Shown here: one piece after another, positions 12,112-21,949 of the stretch
Position numbering within the stretch: position 1 is the stretch's first letter
Layout of the letters: every line of letters begins with the position of its first letter
Source: Sycobia sp. Sy_11
Lineage: Eukaryota > Arthropoda > Insecta > Hymenoptera > Epichrysomallidae
NCBI GenBank assembly: GCA_018907035.1
Contig: JACCIC010000277.1
Span: 329,001 to 393,000 of the forward strand
Reading direction: 5' to 3'
DNA length: 64,000 bases
Made by a program: the position numbers and the translations under genes
The notes under the pieces: generated by a model
Database searches by the model: none
What the model saw: the letters and a program-made list of their open reading frames with translations, nothing else
Told to the model about the DNA's origin: nothing

Positions 12112-12936
12112 TTCCATTCCCCTAATGTTCCACATTCTTCTCCTTTAGATTCTGTCAGTCACAAGCAAGGAGATGTACAGAAGCACAGGAAGAAGTCGCG
12201 ACCTACACCGTTTGGACCTCACTGATCAGATTCAGGTTCTTAGGGACGTTCCTTCCTCCAGGGATGCACCGTCCGTTTAAGGATGTGCACTAGAGGTGAT
12301 GATGCAACACTCTTAGATAGACGTGCCCGAGGACGTTCTTTCCCCCGGGAGTGTACGGTCCATGCAAGGACGTACGTTAGAGGTGAAGACCAACCCAATG
12401 GTCGAGGTTCTAAACGAGGTGCGAGACCAAGATACGAAGATAGATTTGATCTCGGATGTGACTCACGATCTATAGATGGACGAGGAACAGCCACAACGCG
12501 CTTAGTTTCTATGTGCCTCATAATCTTGGATGATCATTTTCGAAGAAAAGTAACGAGGCATAATCCCTTTAAACTTCCCAACGAGGTAACTACAGTGGCC
12601 AGCGCTGACGACATATCCGAGAAACTAGCGAAGGATATGGATAGCGCCAAGAAACACAATCACATTCCAGCCTTAATAGATATGGTTGTTGAACCCCCAC
12701 AAGATTTCTTACCCTCCAAGAAACCCCACGCATCCCGTCTCTTGACGCTTTTACTGGGGCGAGTCCGAATACCGTTTATGCCGATTGACTACACCCTCCA
12801 AAAGGAAGACTCTGCTTCAGGTGTGGCGATCCAAACAAAGATGTTCAATCCTGCACCACGTGCAGGGACAGACCAACACCTGCAGCTTCTTCTTGGGAGC
12901 GGGAGAGCCACAGCGGAGCGCAGAAATCTATACATT

Positions 12937-12938
<2 letters not shown>
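12112..12938 (+). pseudogene. Region downstream of gypsy copy 2: unassigned open frame and degraded zinc knuckle
   Basis: A 218-codon frame (12283-12939) follows the integrase. It has no function I can name. It includes the peptide units of an 87-bp tandem duplication and the acidic-rich stretch ADDISEKLAKDMDSAKK. In another frame, near 12800-12850, CFRCGDPNKDVQSC has the cysteine spacing of a retroviral-type zinc knuckle with Lys in place of the His. This suggests gag-derived sequence lying 3' of pol. A comparable region follows the integrase of the 23.5-kb relic (25.3 kb onward), so it probably belongs to the element. Confidence 0.5.
12243..12416 (+). repeat. Two-unit 87-bp tandem duplication
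   Basis: GGACGTTCCTTCCTCCAGGG (12244) and GGACGTTCTTTCCCCCGGGA (12331) start two units 87 bp apart. The rest aligns through AAGGA.GT.C..TAGAGGTGA. Translated, both give GRSF-x3-CTV-x2-R...RG-x-D. A single comparable unit occurs near 25345-25405 in the related gypsy relic. Confidence 0.7.

Positions 12939-12984
<46 letters not shown>
12939..12984. repeat. (TA)n microsatellite
   Basis: A pure TA run of about 46 bp at the boundary between the gypsy-associated region and an RTE-like repeat. Confidence 0.97.
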
Positions 12985-12987
<3 letters not shown>

Positions 12988-13019
12988 TCTTTCTATTTTT
13001 TAAATTAAATACAGTAAAT

Positions 13020-13510
13020 ATTTTAGTAGTGGTGCTAACTGAAATTAAAGCAAGATGATTGTTTGTGTATGACATATTTTTTAATTGGGCGCTGGATATT
13101 ACGCCTTTTTATGCATAAGTGATATTGCATTATACAGAGTAACACTGACTAATACGTCACAACTTCTTCAGTATGTTAAACTCAAATTTGGATATGATCA
13201 TTCATCTGTACTGGCCTGGTATTAATACTTTAAGAGGACTAATTTGCATTGATGTTCGTGATTCAAGACGCTACCTAGTGGCCATTGATGAAATTGACTG
13301 CTAAAACTGTCAACGTAATTTATTGATGAAAGCAAAATGATTTTCAATAAAACAACATAGCCTATGTCCATCCCAAAATAATATAGAATCTATATGTCGA
13401 ATCTCCGAACAATCGATTCAATAGTTTTTTGGTTATCTTGTACAAGCAAAAATACGTGTTGTCTTTATAAATTTGTATGATATGATATAATATGATATAT
13501 AGTATAGTTT
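13020..13510 (+). repeat. RTE-like non-LTR retrotransposon 3' tail, copy 1
   Basis: This segment aligns by eye with 30447-30527 plus 31190-31790. Shared blocks include GTGCTAACTGAAATTAAAGC, CGTGATTCAAGACGC, TTATTGATGAAAGCAAAATG and ATTTTCAATAAAA. It ends in an ATGATATGATATAATATGAT tail. The motif TCGATTCAATAGTTTTTTGG just before the tail resembles the 3' UTR of RTE/BovB-type elements. No coding part remains, so it is a 5'-truncated copy. Confidence 0.55.
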
Positions 13511-14350
13511 TGATGAGATGTGATAGATATTGTCCAATCTTTTCAAAACGACGAGGAGTCCGAACCTCTGAATGTTTCTGCTGAGTACCTTATAATTTTC
13601 ACCTATCGCTTTACTGGTTACACCGCTCACCTACTTTTGCTCAAAATTTATGTACTTTGGATTGCTGATTGGAAATATCATAGTGGACTTTTGCAAGTAT
13701 CATAGTGCATATTTTGAATTTTTTGAGAAGTAGAAGAAATCCATAAAAATGCTGGTTTTGCCAATTTGTTTGAAGAAATTACTGTACATTTCCAAAAATA
13801 TTTTGAATAAAATTTGTACATATTATACAAATCTATATTTTTTATTCTATATATATTTTTTGCAAGGAGCATTTCTCAATAAAAACTAAATGAAATGTAA
13901 CATCCGAATCCGGTATTGACTAATTGATAGTATAATCAAATTATGTAATAGCAAATCTATTTCTCCACAAATATAGTAAAGAGTGTTTGTACGTATCGAA
14001 AAGGTATGACCAATACAAAGTTTTAATAAAAAATATCGGATCTACTCGAGCGTGAATTTAATTCACAGCTGCCTAAAACGGTCCACATAACTCTTACGTG
14101 GCTTCAACGGAACTAGTCACATACATCATGTCACTTTTGCATAAAAAGGCAAGATCCATCGTCTGCTTAGAATATATGCTATTCACCATACCATTTTGCT
14201 TGAATTTCAGTTGGCATGAGTACGAAAATATGCACGGTATTTAATTGAAAGAACGAAAATATACGAAATATGTAATATAGATTGTATGTATATTATATTG
14301 TACATATTCTATATACACATTTTAAATACGTTTTCTACTCAGAAATATTG
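13511..14350. other. AT-rich intergenic DNA
   Basis: No gene found. Short open frames here lack any recognisable motif. Confidence 0.5.
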
Positions 14351-14359
14351 TATTGGCGT

Positions 14360-15000
14360 GTACGACAGGTTAATGACGATATCCCGTTGCTTCAAGAGAA
14401 TTTATATAGCCAGATCAGTTCGGATAATAAAATGCGATGTCCAGGTGTCTCTGAGCGATTTCTATGGGCAATATTGTATTTAGTTGATAGAAAATGCAGT
14501 CCAGGTATGAGGAAATCAACTTCTACGCGAAGATTCGTGTTGAGATGGTACTCTTTCCGAACGACTTCTACGGGGAGTATTCGTTTAGTATTGTGTTTAG
14601 TCGTTAGGAAGCGATGCTAGCTTTCTCGGGACGACTTATACTAGGACTATCGTTTTCAGTTGGTAGGAAACGATATTCAGGTATGTCAGGTCAACTTCTA
14701 CGGGGAGTTTCGTGTTCGGATGATAGAATGCGATTTCTAGGTGTTTTGGAACGACTTTTACGGGGACTGTCGTGTATAGTAGGTGGGAAACAATGTCTAG
14801 GTATGCCAGTTCGACTTCTATGAAGAGATTCGTATTCTATCATTTGAAAACGCACATTCCCAGTAACTGTCGTCCCGGGATAACTGGACATTGTATTCTA
14901 TCTCCCTAACAGAAAACTGTCTATAGCAGTCGTCCTGAGATATTTCCTATAGCCCGAACATGATACTCTCTGTAAACGACGTTTCGAGACACTTGCACAT
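14360..15000. repeat. Degenerate 60-bp minisatellite with an orientation switch
   Basis: About eight units of close to 60 bp run head-to-tail on the + strand from about 14360 to 14838. Consensus blocks are GGTAGGAAACGAT, TCTAGGTGTG, CGACTTCTACGGGGA and CTATCGTGTTCAG. From about 14835 to 15000 the same unit reads on the - strand (for example GATAGAATACAATGTCCAG and CCCGGGACGAC). Because 60 is a multiple of three, the array carries open stretches of 20-residue repeats, such as QLLRGVSC, RLLRGLSC and PVRLL over 14614-14823. The frames break between units, so I regard it as a minisatellite and not a gene. Confidence 0.8.
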
Positions 15001-15058
15001 CTTTTTTTACCGGTCGAATTCGAAAGTACAATTTTCTCCATGAAGCCGTATTTAATAT

Positions 15059-15118
<60 letters not shown>
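15059..15118. repeat. (TA)n microsatellite
   Basis: A TA run of about 60 bp just beyond the inverted end of the 60-bp minisatellite. Confidence 0.97.
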
Positions 15119-15121
<3 letters not shown>

Positions 15122-15261
15122 ATAAAATGGTCTGCCAAATATCAACTTTTTGAAGTGGACGCTACATCGAAGGAGCTTTTTATACAGAAGCGACGATAGG
15201 TAAATTACGGTGAATTATTTATAGAAACATAGATTTTTAAATATAGAGTACTATTTACTTA

Positions 15262-15338
15262 GATATTATTGAATTATTTATGAAATCGGTTAAATTATTA
15301 TTTCGGATGAGGCCGAGACGGGGGATGCTAGTATATAT
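15262..15338 (-). repeat. CTAGCATCCCCCG hairpin repeat, copy 1
   Basis: On the - strand this reads ACTAGCATCCCCCGTCTCGG followed by CCTCATCCGAAATAATAATT and ACCGATTTCATAAATAATTC. Related copies lie at 29730-29850, 29868-29935 and 63762-63840. The better copies contain CTCGG-CTTCG-C-CCGA, a potential stem-loop. It is a dispersed repeat whose parent element I cannot name. Confidence 0.65.
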
Positions 15339-15351
15339 ATATATCAAGTCT

Positions 15352-16190
15352 GTCAAGTAAGAGCGTGGAATTTGGTTGGACAACTGCTTCAAGGTGTGTG
15401 CGTCTTCCACGAAGCTACTGTTTAATATATGCCCACAGATTTCCAATAGGTTTTGCATGGGGCGATTGTGATGGTCAATCCAATGTAACGATACTAGATC
15501 GAGTCTCAGTGCAAAACTTCCTGCGGTGTTTAGAATCGTTGTCATCTTGAAAAATCCAATTTTCATTTTTTCTGACGAATCATCATTTGGCAGATGGCTG
15601 CTTTGAGAAGCAGCCTCAAAGATGCACCTTTATTCCACGTTTTACGGTCCTCTGATCAAGCCTATAGGTAGCATAGAAGTTTACCAGGCTCGCGTGAGGA
15701 CAGAACGTGCCCATACAGAATATTCATCCTAAAAATCATATTTTCAACATCTTTATCAATATTCTCATGTGCCCAAGCGAGTCGCTTTATTACATATTTT
15801 TCAGTCAACAGAGGCTTCTTCATTGTGTTGCCATTTTAGGCCATGAGTAAGAAGATAGGTTCAGATAGTTTCATAGGATATATCTGAAACTTTTGCCATT
15901 AATTTTGCTTGTGTTTCCCGCAGTGTTAAAGCAGGATTCCGCGAAAACAGAGTCACTATTATTTCTCCATCTTTTTTCTTCACTTTTCCTATTGAGCCAC
16001 GTTCTAGTAAATCATTGACATGTTTAGCCACATTATATCGCTGTATCCACTTCTGTACCAATGCCTTCGACTTTCTCATATATTTAGCAGCCACTGATTC
16101 TGACATTTTGGGACCTTTCAGGTGGATGCAAACGAACACAGCTTCGTAACGCGACGTTTACGTAGCACTCATAGTGTTTAACGTGATTCT
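15352..16190 (-). pseudogene. Tc1-like (DDE) transposase relic
   Basis: The N-terminal helix-turn-helix part is open at 15861-16139: KGPKMSESVAAKYMRKSKAL, then QKWIQRYNVAKH, LLERGSIGKV and LTLRETQAKL. Further downstream (lower coordinates) follow KKPLLTEKY, RLAWAHENIDKD, then MIF-stop-DE at the first Asp motif. FQDDNDSKHRRKF keeps the second Asp. DWPSQSPHAKPIGNLW has Gly where the DD34E Glu should be. Several frameshifts separate these blocks. A Tc1 transposase cuts and pastes its own element at TA sites; this copy cannot work. Terminal inverted repeats were not identified. Confidence 0.9.
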
Positions 16191-16328
16191 CTTTCAAAGC
16201 ACCAACGAGAACTGAATCTTTGTTGACAATGCATCAAGGACAAAGCTTTCCTCTATCGGCTCGCAAAGGAATTAGAAAGAAATGTTTCTTTAGCTGTAAG
16301 TATAGTTGAGCACGCTCTTATTTCACCG

Positions 16329-16329
<1 letters not shown>

Positions 16330-16364
<35 letters not shown>
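16330..16364. repeat. (TA)n microsatellite
   Basis: A TA run of about 35 bp upstream of a GC-richer repeat block. Confidence 0.95.
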
Positions 16365-16367
<3 letters not shown>

Positions 16368-16369
16368 AC

Positions 16370-17040
16370 CATCGTTTTGCGACGTCAAATTAGAAATCGA
16401 AATATCGATCGAGATATCGATTAGCACGAAATCACGATCGACGCGACGCTAATACGCACAGAGACTGCTGAGTACTCTAGAAAGAGAAGCTCTCCACCAC
16501 CCAAGCAAGCCACCAGCTCACTAATGGCATCCCGTCATATTATATTTGGACTAATTACCAGCCTTGAGAACAACGCAGTGCACCAACAGCAAGGACGCAT
16601 GTTCAGTATCGAAGGTCGATACTGATCAGCAAAGCACGGTGAATGTGGCAAAGCAGACACCGTCCCACTATCTTGCAAGCCAAGCGCTCTACAGACGCTG
16701 CTATTGCCGCGTACAAGCGAGGCCATCGACGCGCCGCCACCGTTCACCGGCATCGTCGCCACTCGGCATCGCTGACAGCTTGGAAGCCACCTTCGGCAAG
16801 TACCGTTTGTGTAATTATGCGATAGCCAGCACAGTGTCTTCCCGGACCATGCTTCTCCCTGCCGCGACCTTTTCCCCTTTTTCAATGACACTCTAATCGA
16901 ATAGAGTCTCAGCCCTCTTTGAACACATAATAGCATAATACAGTGAAGCAGCAATTCAGCAACATAAGTAAGTAACTGCGTGCACCGATACGGTTACAAA
17001 ATAGCGCCCAATGCGTGAAGCTCAATAGCAAGCGCTGTAT
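16370..17040. repeat. GC-rich repeat block sharing a segment with 28.08 kb
   Basis: The block is GC-richer than its surroundings. About 16553-16630 is nearly identical to about 28077-28145 (CAGCCTTGAGAACAACGCAG, TGCACCAACAGCAAGGACGC). In the - orientation both encode RPCCWCTALFSRL, which reflects the shared DNA and is not proof of a gene. Frames of 110-139 codons on each strand here have no recognisable domain. It is probably a fragment of an unclassified element or LTR. Confidence 0.5.
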
Positions 17041-17065
17041 GTATCTGCACATGAACGTGACAGCT

Positions 17066-17067
<2 letters not shown>

Positions 17068-17111
<44 letters not shown>
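17068..17111. repeat. (GA)n microsatellite
   Basis: A GA run of about 44 bp. Confidence 0.97.
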
Positions 17112-17113
<2 letters not shown>

Positions 17114-17555
17114 TCCTACATCATGGACTTTATAACCTCAAAAGTCCCTCACGTATAGTAAAATCTCGAGTTACGATTGCAATTACATTAATAACACGGT
17201 AAATTCCCCTTTCCTCCCCCTTCGTCTTAAAAGTAACATGCACAAATAAAACATTGACCTTGTAAAGATAACTTATAGGAAAGTACATATACACACTTCT
17301 TGATAAGGATTAAACCAATGTTTACACTGAGCTAGGTAAGGTCAATGTGACCACAGTGTACAATAAGTACTAAGTAAATACTCTAATGTATGAATATACG
17401 ACAGATTCATATATCAGTTATATATAATATTAATACATAATAAGTACGCAACAGACTCAGTTTCAGAATTCGGTTTCTTTGAACCAGCATATTATTTACA
17501 AGTTAATTAGGTTTATTATAATAAGAATAAATAATATAACATGATCTACCATATG
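17112..17555. other. AT-rich intergenic DNA
   Basis: Nothing recognised between the (GA)n run and the mariner inverted end. Confidence 0.55.
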
Positions 17556-18268
17556 ATATTTCACCCGGACTGATGCATTTAAACTCTGCGCTTGTTGTCA
17601 GCTATTTGTTTACGACGCAAAAAGTTTGTCTGGCGATATTGACTATGGACTCGTGGTGTGTTGCCCTAAGCGGATTTTTGAGTTTCGAAAAGACGAAAAA
17701 GTCACAGGGAGCCAAATCTGGTGAATACGGTGGCTGAGCGATGATTTTCATTTCATGTTTGGCTAAAAAATTAGACACAATCGTGCTGAAATGTGCCGAC
17801 GGTTTATCGTGGTAGAAAAACCATGAATTGTCTGCCCACAAATCCGATCGTTTACGACGAATTGCTTCACGTAGACGCCTGAAAAGGGCCAAGTAGTACT
17901 CCTTATTGACCGTTTGATCTTCTCGAATGAATTCATCGTGAACTGCCCCATGAGATAGATATATGAAGTAAATCCATAAAGTAGACTCGCCAAAACCCTT
18001 CTGCAACAGTTTCAACGATTCAGTATACGTAATTCCATTGGAAACACAAAATTTCAAGCAAACTCGTTGATTAACTTTTTTTTCATAGTCAATATCACCA
18101 GAAAAACTTTTTGCGTCGTAAACAAACATCTGACAAACACACACTAATGGAGATATGGCGCTCAAATTTCACGCGGACATTAAGAAAGATCGTCCCAATC
18201 TAGGAAAAAAAATTTTACCGATTCAATTTACGCGCGGAGTTTAAATGTACCAGTCCGGGTGAAAATTG
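17556..18268 (-). mobile_element. Non-autonomous mariner element with both terminal inverted repeats
   Basis: Inverted ends are visible: TTTCACCCGGACTGATGCAT... from about 17559 and, on the other strand, TTTTCACCCGGACTGGTACA... ending about 18264. The pairing continues through ATTTAAACTC(T/C)GCGC, roughly 32 bp with few mismatches. The element is about 0.7 kb where full mariners are about 1.3 kb, matching the internal transposase deletion described separately. CATATGATAT flanks the left end (17550-17559) and recurs at 18271-18280, so exact borders and the TA duplication are uncertain. Confidence 0.8.
17602..18165 (-). pseudogene. Mariner transposase with large in-frame internal deletion
   Basis: One uninterrupted 187-codon frame joins the extreme N-terminus (QRVCLKFCVSNGITYTESLK, then LLQKGFGESTLW) directly to the catalytic C-terminal part (HGAVHDEF, QTVNKEYYLALFRRLREAIR, FFYHDKPSAHFS, PPYSPDLAPCDFFVFSKLKN). 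Mariner transposases are about 340-350 residues, so roughly 170 internal residues are gone, including most of the DNA-binding domain and the first catalytic Asp. The second Asp (YHDKPSAH) and third Asp (PCDFF) remain. The frame is kept across the deletion. This is probably a deletion derivative mobilised in trans, with a relic frame. Confidence 0.88.
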
Positions 18269-18609
18269 ATCATATGATATAAAAAAAACTCATATATAGT
18301 AGAAAATAGTAAAGCGACAAAGTATAACATGGGTTGATTTCGCGCAATGTTAGAAGCAATAAAACATAGTGGTGCGTACAGTTAAAAATTGTAGCATTGA
18401 TTTCTTCTTTTTCAGTGTAGAAGTTGCATGAGTATTTGATATCATGACAAGCTATACTTGTGTGCAATTTTACTGATTCTATATATACCATTATAATTTA
18501 GGCTATATACTTCTATCATTATTATACATATATAATATGTATGTGAACTTACATTCGCCTCACGGCTACACCACTAAAATAACTTACTTTACTAATACCC
18601 TTTAAGTCA
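18269..18609. other. AT-rich intergenic DNA
   Basis: No gene or repeat recognised. The last bases before the SINE form its target duplication. Confidence 0.5.
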
Positions 18610-18628
18610 ATGTAGAAATCTTTTTGAT

Positions 18629-18832
18629 TTTTTTTTTTGTTATTTAACGTCGCTCTATTTATGTTTCCAAATGTTGGTGGTAATCAGCGACGGAGGTCTA
18701 CGATGTGTTTGTAAACAAAGCACATGTAAATTATTACAGCGGTGCTTGTGTCCATCGGCCGAGACCGGGATTAGAACTTGGATCACCAAGTTACTAGTCC
18801 TTCGAGTTAGCGATCGAGCCATCGTAGGCCTC
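18629..18832 (-). repeat. tRNA-derived SINE, copy B, with target-site duplication
   Basis: On the - strand it starts GAGGCCTACGATGGCTCGATC and runs through ACTAGTAACTTGGTGATCC. A B-box-like TTCTAATCCCGG follows, then TTACATGTGCTTTG, CATCGTAGACCTCCGTCGCT and GAGCGACGTTAAATAAC, with an A-rich end. The 10-bp direct repeat ATGTAGAAAT flanks it (18610-18619 and 18834-18843), the hallmark of target-primed retrotransposition. A poly-T run (the SINE A-tail) separates the left repeat from the body. Confidence 0.9.
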
Positions 18833-18843
18833 TATGTAGAAAT

Positions 18844-20130
18844 TTATTGCCCTTTTGTTTCAAGATAACCAACCTTTATATTCCTCCTTATGCTTAATAA
18901 CCTGTCGAAATAACATTGATACTTATGTACTGAAAAATTGTTAGAACGAAAAAGCCCAGAAGTAAGTTGAATTTTCGACTTGTGTAAAGTGGAAATATTA
19001 AGACAAGATCCACAATGTTGGAAATGAAATCCAGAAGGGTTAATTACTAAAAAAAATTCTAACAAAAAATAATGAGCAGCAAGTTTTAGAGTTCCGAGGC
19101 CTACGTGGAGTGCATTTATATAGCATATACTAAAGCAAGCAGCATATATTAAAAGGAATTGACAAGTAGGATAGTACAGGCAGTATGGGAAGAATTTAAT
19201 GTATATTAATCGACTAAATTAATAAGTTTTTAAACATTAATTAGTTAATCAATTAAATAACAACTAAATTTTACTCAGAATATATAAATAAAAGCACTCT
19301 GGCTCGAATACCAGAATTTTTACCTGAAATCAGAGGGACTCACATGTATACGAAGCAACAAGTGCAAAATTACTTAGAATAACAAATACAATTAATAATA
19401 ATATATTAACCATAATAAAACGATGAGACACTGGAGAGCACCCTGTATACAGGTTAAAGCAGTCAACGTGAGGCAAATAAGAAGACTAATGGTCATATGC
19501 TTAGAACACTAGTAGATTGACTAAGTAACTAAGAAACTGATTAAAGATAAATTAATTAACAATAAATTAAAAGAAGATAAATAATCACAATAATTGGAGA
19601 AATTAGCCTTTCATTTACACAAATTGACTAGATTATATAACACAGCTCCATGGATTTTACAAAATTTTGGAATAAATGAGTAAATTAATAATTAAGAAGA
19701 TCACAATAAACAAACCATATAAAAATTATTAGAAAAATTATATAACGTCTATAAGTAATATCCTGCTATTTGATTCTTAATATAGAAGGATGAATTCAAG
19801 TGAATAATGTTATAAACAATTTGATAGTTTAAATAATCTTAAACATTGATAAGGCATCATTGTAGGCAAATAAACGGTATGAAACAAGTAATTCTGAATA
19901 ACCTACACACAAGTAATTTATTAACATAAATAAAATAATTATAAACTCAATAATTATAAAATCAATAATTATTACTAAAATAAACGATCTAACTGATTAC
20001 CAACAATTGAAATAGATTCAATAATCCCTAGATTCTAGAGGTAATTAAAATTAAACCAGTAATTTAAGGAAAGAGGCAACTACAGATAAGTAAAATAATT
20101 TAAAAAATTATAAACTAAATAAATAATTTA
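18844..20130. other. AT-rich intergenic DNA
   Basis: Very AT-rich, with many TTAATTA/AATTAAT words between about 19200 and 20120. No gene or element ends recognised. Confidence 0.5.
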
Positions 20131-20698
20131 TTGGGTGTCCAAATAAATTTCCGCGGTTTTTATATAAAAACATAAGAATTTATTGTAAAAAAAAGGTACA
20201 AATAATGTCAATCGAAATATTGCCCATCACATTCTACTACTTTTGACCATCTTTCGTGCAGCAAGTGGGTACCCGGTGTAAAAAATTGCTCATCTTTTCA
20301 GGCGATCCACGAGTCGACCCATCTCTTCCATTCGCGGTAAGAAGTGAAGTGAAGTTCAGCCAGACCATGAGTCATCGATCGAAATGGATGGTAGTTTGAA
20401 GGAGCAATGTCAAGCAATGTGGGGTAGAACGTCCAATTTAGTACTTCTAACGTTTCCTTTACGATTTTTGTAACATGTGGCGGAGCGATGTCATGCTGAA
20501 AAATGACTTTATCGTGCCTTTTGGCATATTGTGTACGTTTAATCTTCAATGCTCGGTTCAACTGTATCAGCTGTTGTTAATAATGTTCCCCAGTGATGGT
20601 TTGATTGTATTGGAGTAGTTCTTACTAGATTACTCCAAGCTGTTTCCACCAAATGCACAGCATTAGCTTCATGCCATTGTTGCGTCCAGCAACTATTT

Positions 20699-20700
<2 letters not shown>
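20131..20700 (-). pseudogene. Mariner transposase relic, C-terminal half with 3' inverted end
   Basis: The main open part (20298-20561) reads [57 protein letters not shown]. It continues past a break into DEQFF and ERWSKVVECDGQYFD, then stops. Upstream, LCIWWK and NQTITGEHY lie in shifted frames. The second catalytic Asp is present (QHD). The third is Asn (APSNYHPF) and one or two residues are missing between them, so the DD34D triad is broken. The element's 3' end is the sequence starting TTGGGTGTCCAAATAA at 20131, right after a TA. The 5' half is replaced by (TA)n. Confidence 0.9.

Positions 20701-20701
<1 letters not shown>

Positions 20702-20792
<91 letters not shown>
20702..20792. repeat. 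(TA)n microsatellite
   Basis: A TA run of about 90 bp with two TG interruptions, abutting the truncated mariner. Confidence 0.97.
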
Positions 20793-21004
20793 CGTACATA
20801 TGTCTATGTACATACGCGTCTATGTGTATATGGATATGCGTATAAGTGTTTACACAAGTGGTCATTCCCTTGCAATTTTTCAAGCCCGGAAGTGTACGTG
20901 GATTTCGAGCGAGGAGAAGAGTGAAATAGAAATAGAGAGGATGAAAGAAGAAAAGGGGCGAGCGTTCGGCAACGTCGCAATGGCACTGTCCATCATAAAA
21001 AAGG
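20793..21004. other. Short unique segment between two (TA)n arrays
   Basis: About 210 bp with GA-rich coding-like frames ([21 protein letters not shown]) that fit purine-rich low complexity. No function assigned. Confidence 0.4.
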
Positions 21005-21092
<88 letters not shown>

Positions 21093-21101
21093 GTATATAT
21101 A
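21005..21101. repeat. (TA)n microsatellite
   Basis: A TA run of about 95 bp with minor TACATA and TGTACG interruptions. Confidence 0.97.
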
Positions 21102-21428
21102 CCAGAAGAAATGAGAATCTCTCAAAATTTTCCTATCCGTAAGAACTGAAGAATGTTGACAGTGTCGAATGCCGAAATGCCCACGCCCCCCCCGCAATAA
21201 AAACCAGATGCGTCCCAAACGAGGCTGCCTGGCTGTGGGCCCGCCTTAATGTGGCGTGGACCGAAGTGCCCCCCCCCCCCGCAGATCGTACTTTACGGAT
21301 ACACTGACGAATTTCAATGAAAGATCACCGAGAACGACAATATGAAGAAAATGAAGAATTCTGAAAGAAATTCACATAACGAAATAATATTTCAAAATAT
21401 AATTTCTGCTTCGATGTCTCCAAAAATA
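21102..21428. other. Spacer with two poly-C runs
   Basis: Includes C-runs at about 21184-21191 and 21269-21280 in an otherwise AT-rich region. No gene or repeat ends recognised. Confidence 0.5.
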
Positions 21429-21429
21429 T

Positions 21430-21850
21430 TATGTTCGAATGTTAAGATAATTATAATTATTATCACGAGAGTTTATCTTATTTTGCGAATGACTATTATT
21501 ATTATAGTTTTCATTATTATTATTGTTATTGTTATTATTAATGTTATAAGGTTAATTATTATCATGAGTGTTTATCTTATTTTTGCTGATCATGATTACT
21601 ATTATAGTTTTAATTATTATTATTGTTATTGTTATTATTAATGAGATAAAGTTAATTATTATCATGAATGTTTCTCTTATTTTGCGAATCATGATTATTA
21701 ATTATAGTTTTAATTATTATTATAGTTATTATTACGGTTATAAAGTTAATTATTATTATGCGTGTTTATCTTATTTTGTGTATTATTATTATTTTAATTA
21801 TTATTATTGTTATCATGTTAATTATTATCATTAATAGTATGATTATTATT
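21430..21850 (+). repeat. AT-rich tandem array, period about 99 bp, four units
   Basis: The marker GTTTATCTTATTTTGCGAAT or a close variant occurs at about 21471, 21570, 21670 and 21764. Each marker is followed by CATGATTATTATTATAG-like sequence and TTATTATTGTTATTGTTATT. Periods are 99, 100 and 94 bp. Each unit also has internal ATT triplet structure. The frames across it are Ile/Tyr-rich repeat artefacts. Confidence 0.75.
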
Positions 21851-21949
21851 ACAATTATTATTATTAACTTTTTAATTATAATTATAGTTTCTATTAAATA
21901 TTAAATAATGTTAGTAATTTATAATTGACGACGACGCCTAGGTTGGTTT

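Noticed and set aside
14614..14823. A small protein with 20-residue repeats
   Set aside because: The frame exists because the minisatellite period is 60 bp. Frames shift or stop between units and there is no start context or conserved core, so it is treated as a repeat.
18715..18810. A functional tRNA gene
   Set aside because: The tRNA-like part belongs to the dispersed SINE. The cloverleaf is incomplete and the copy has a SINE body, tail and target duplication.
19200..20120. Mitochondrial insertion, suggested by extreme AT content
   Set aside because: No mitochondrial rRNA, tRNA or protein similarity could be read. The sequence is simple AT-rich spacer.
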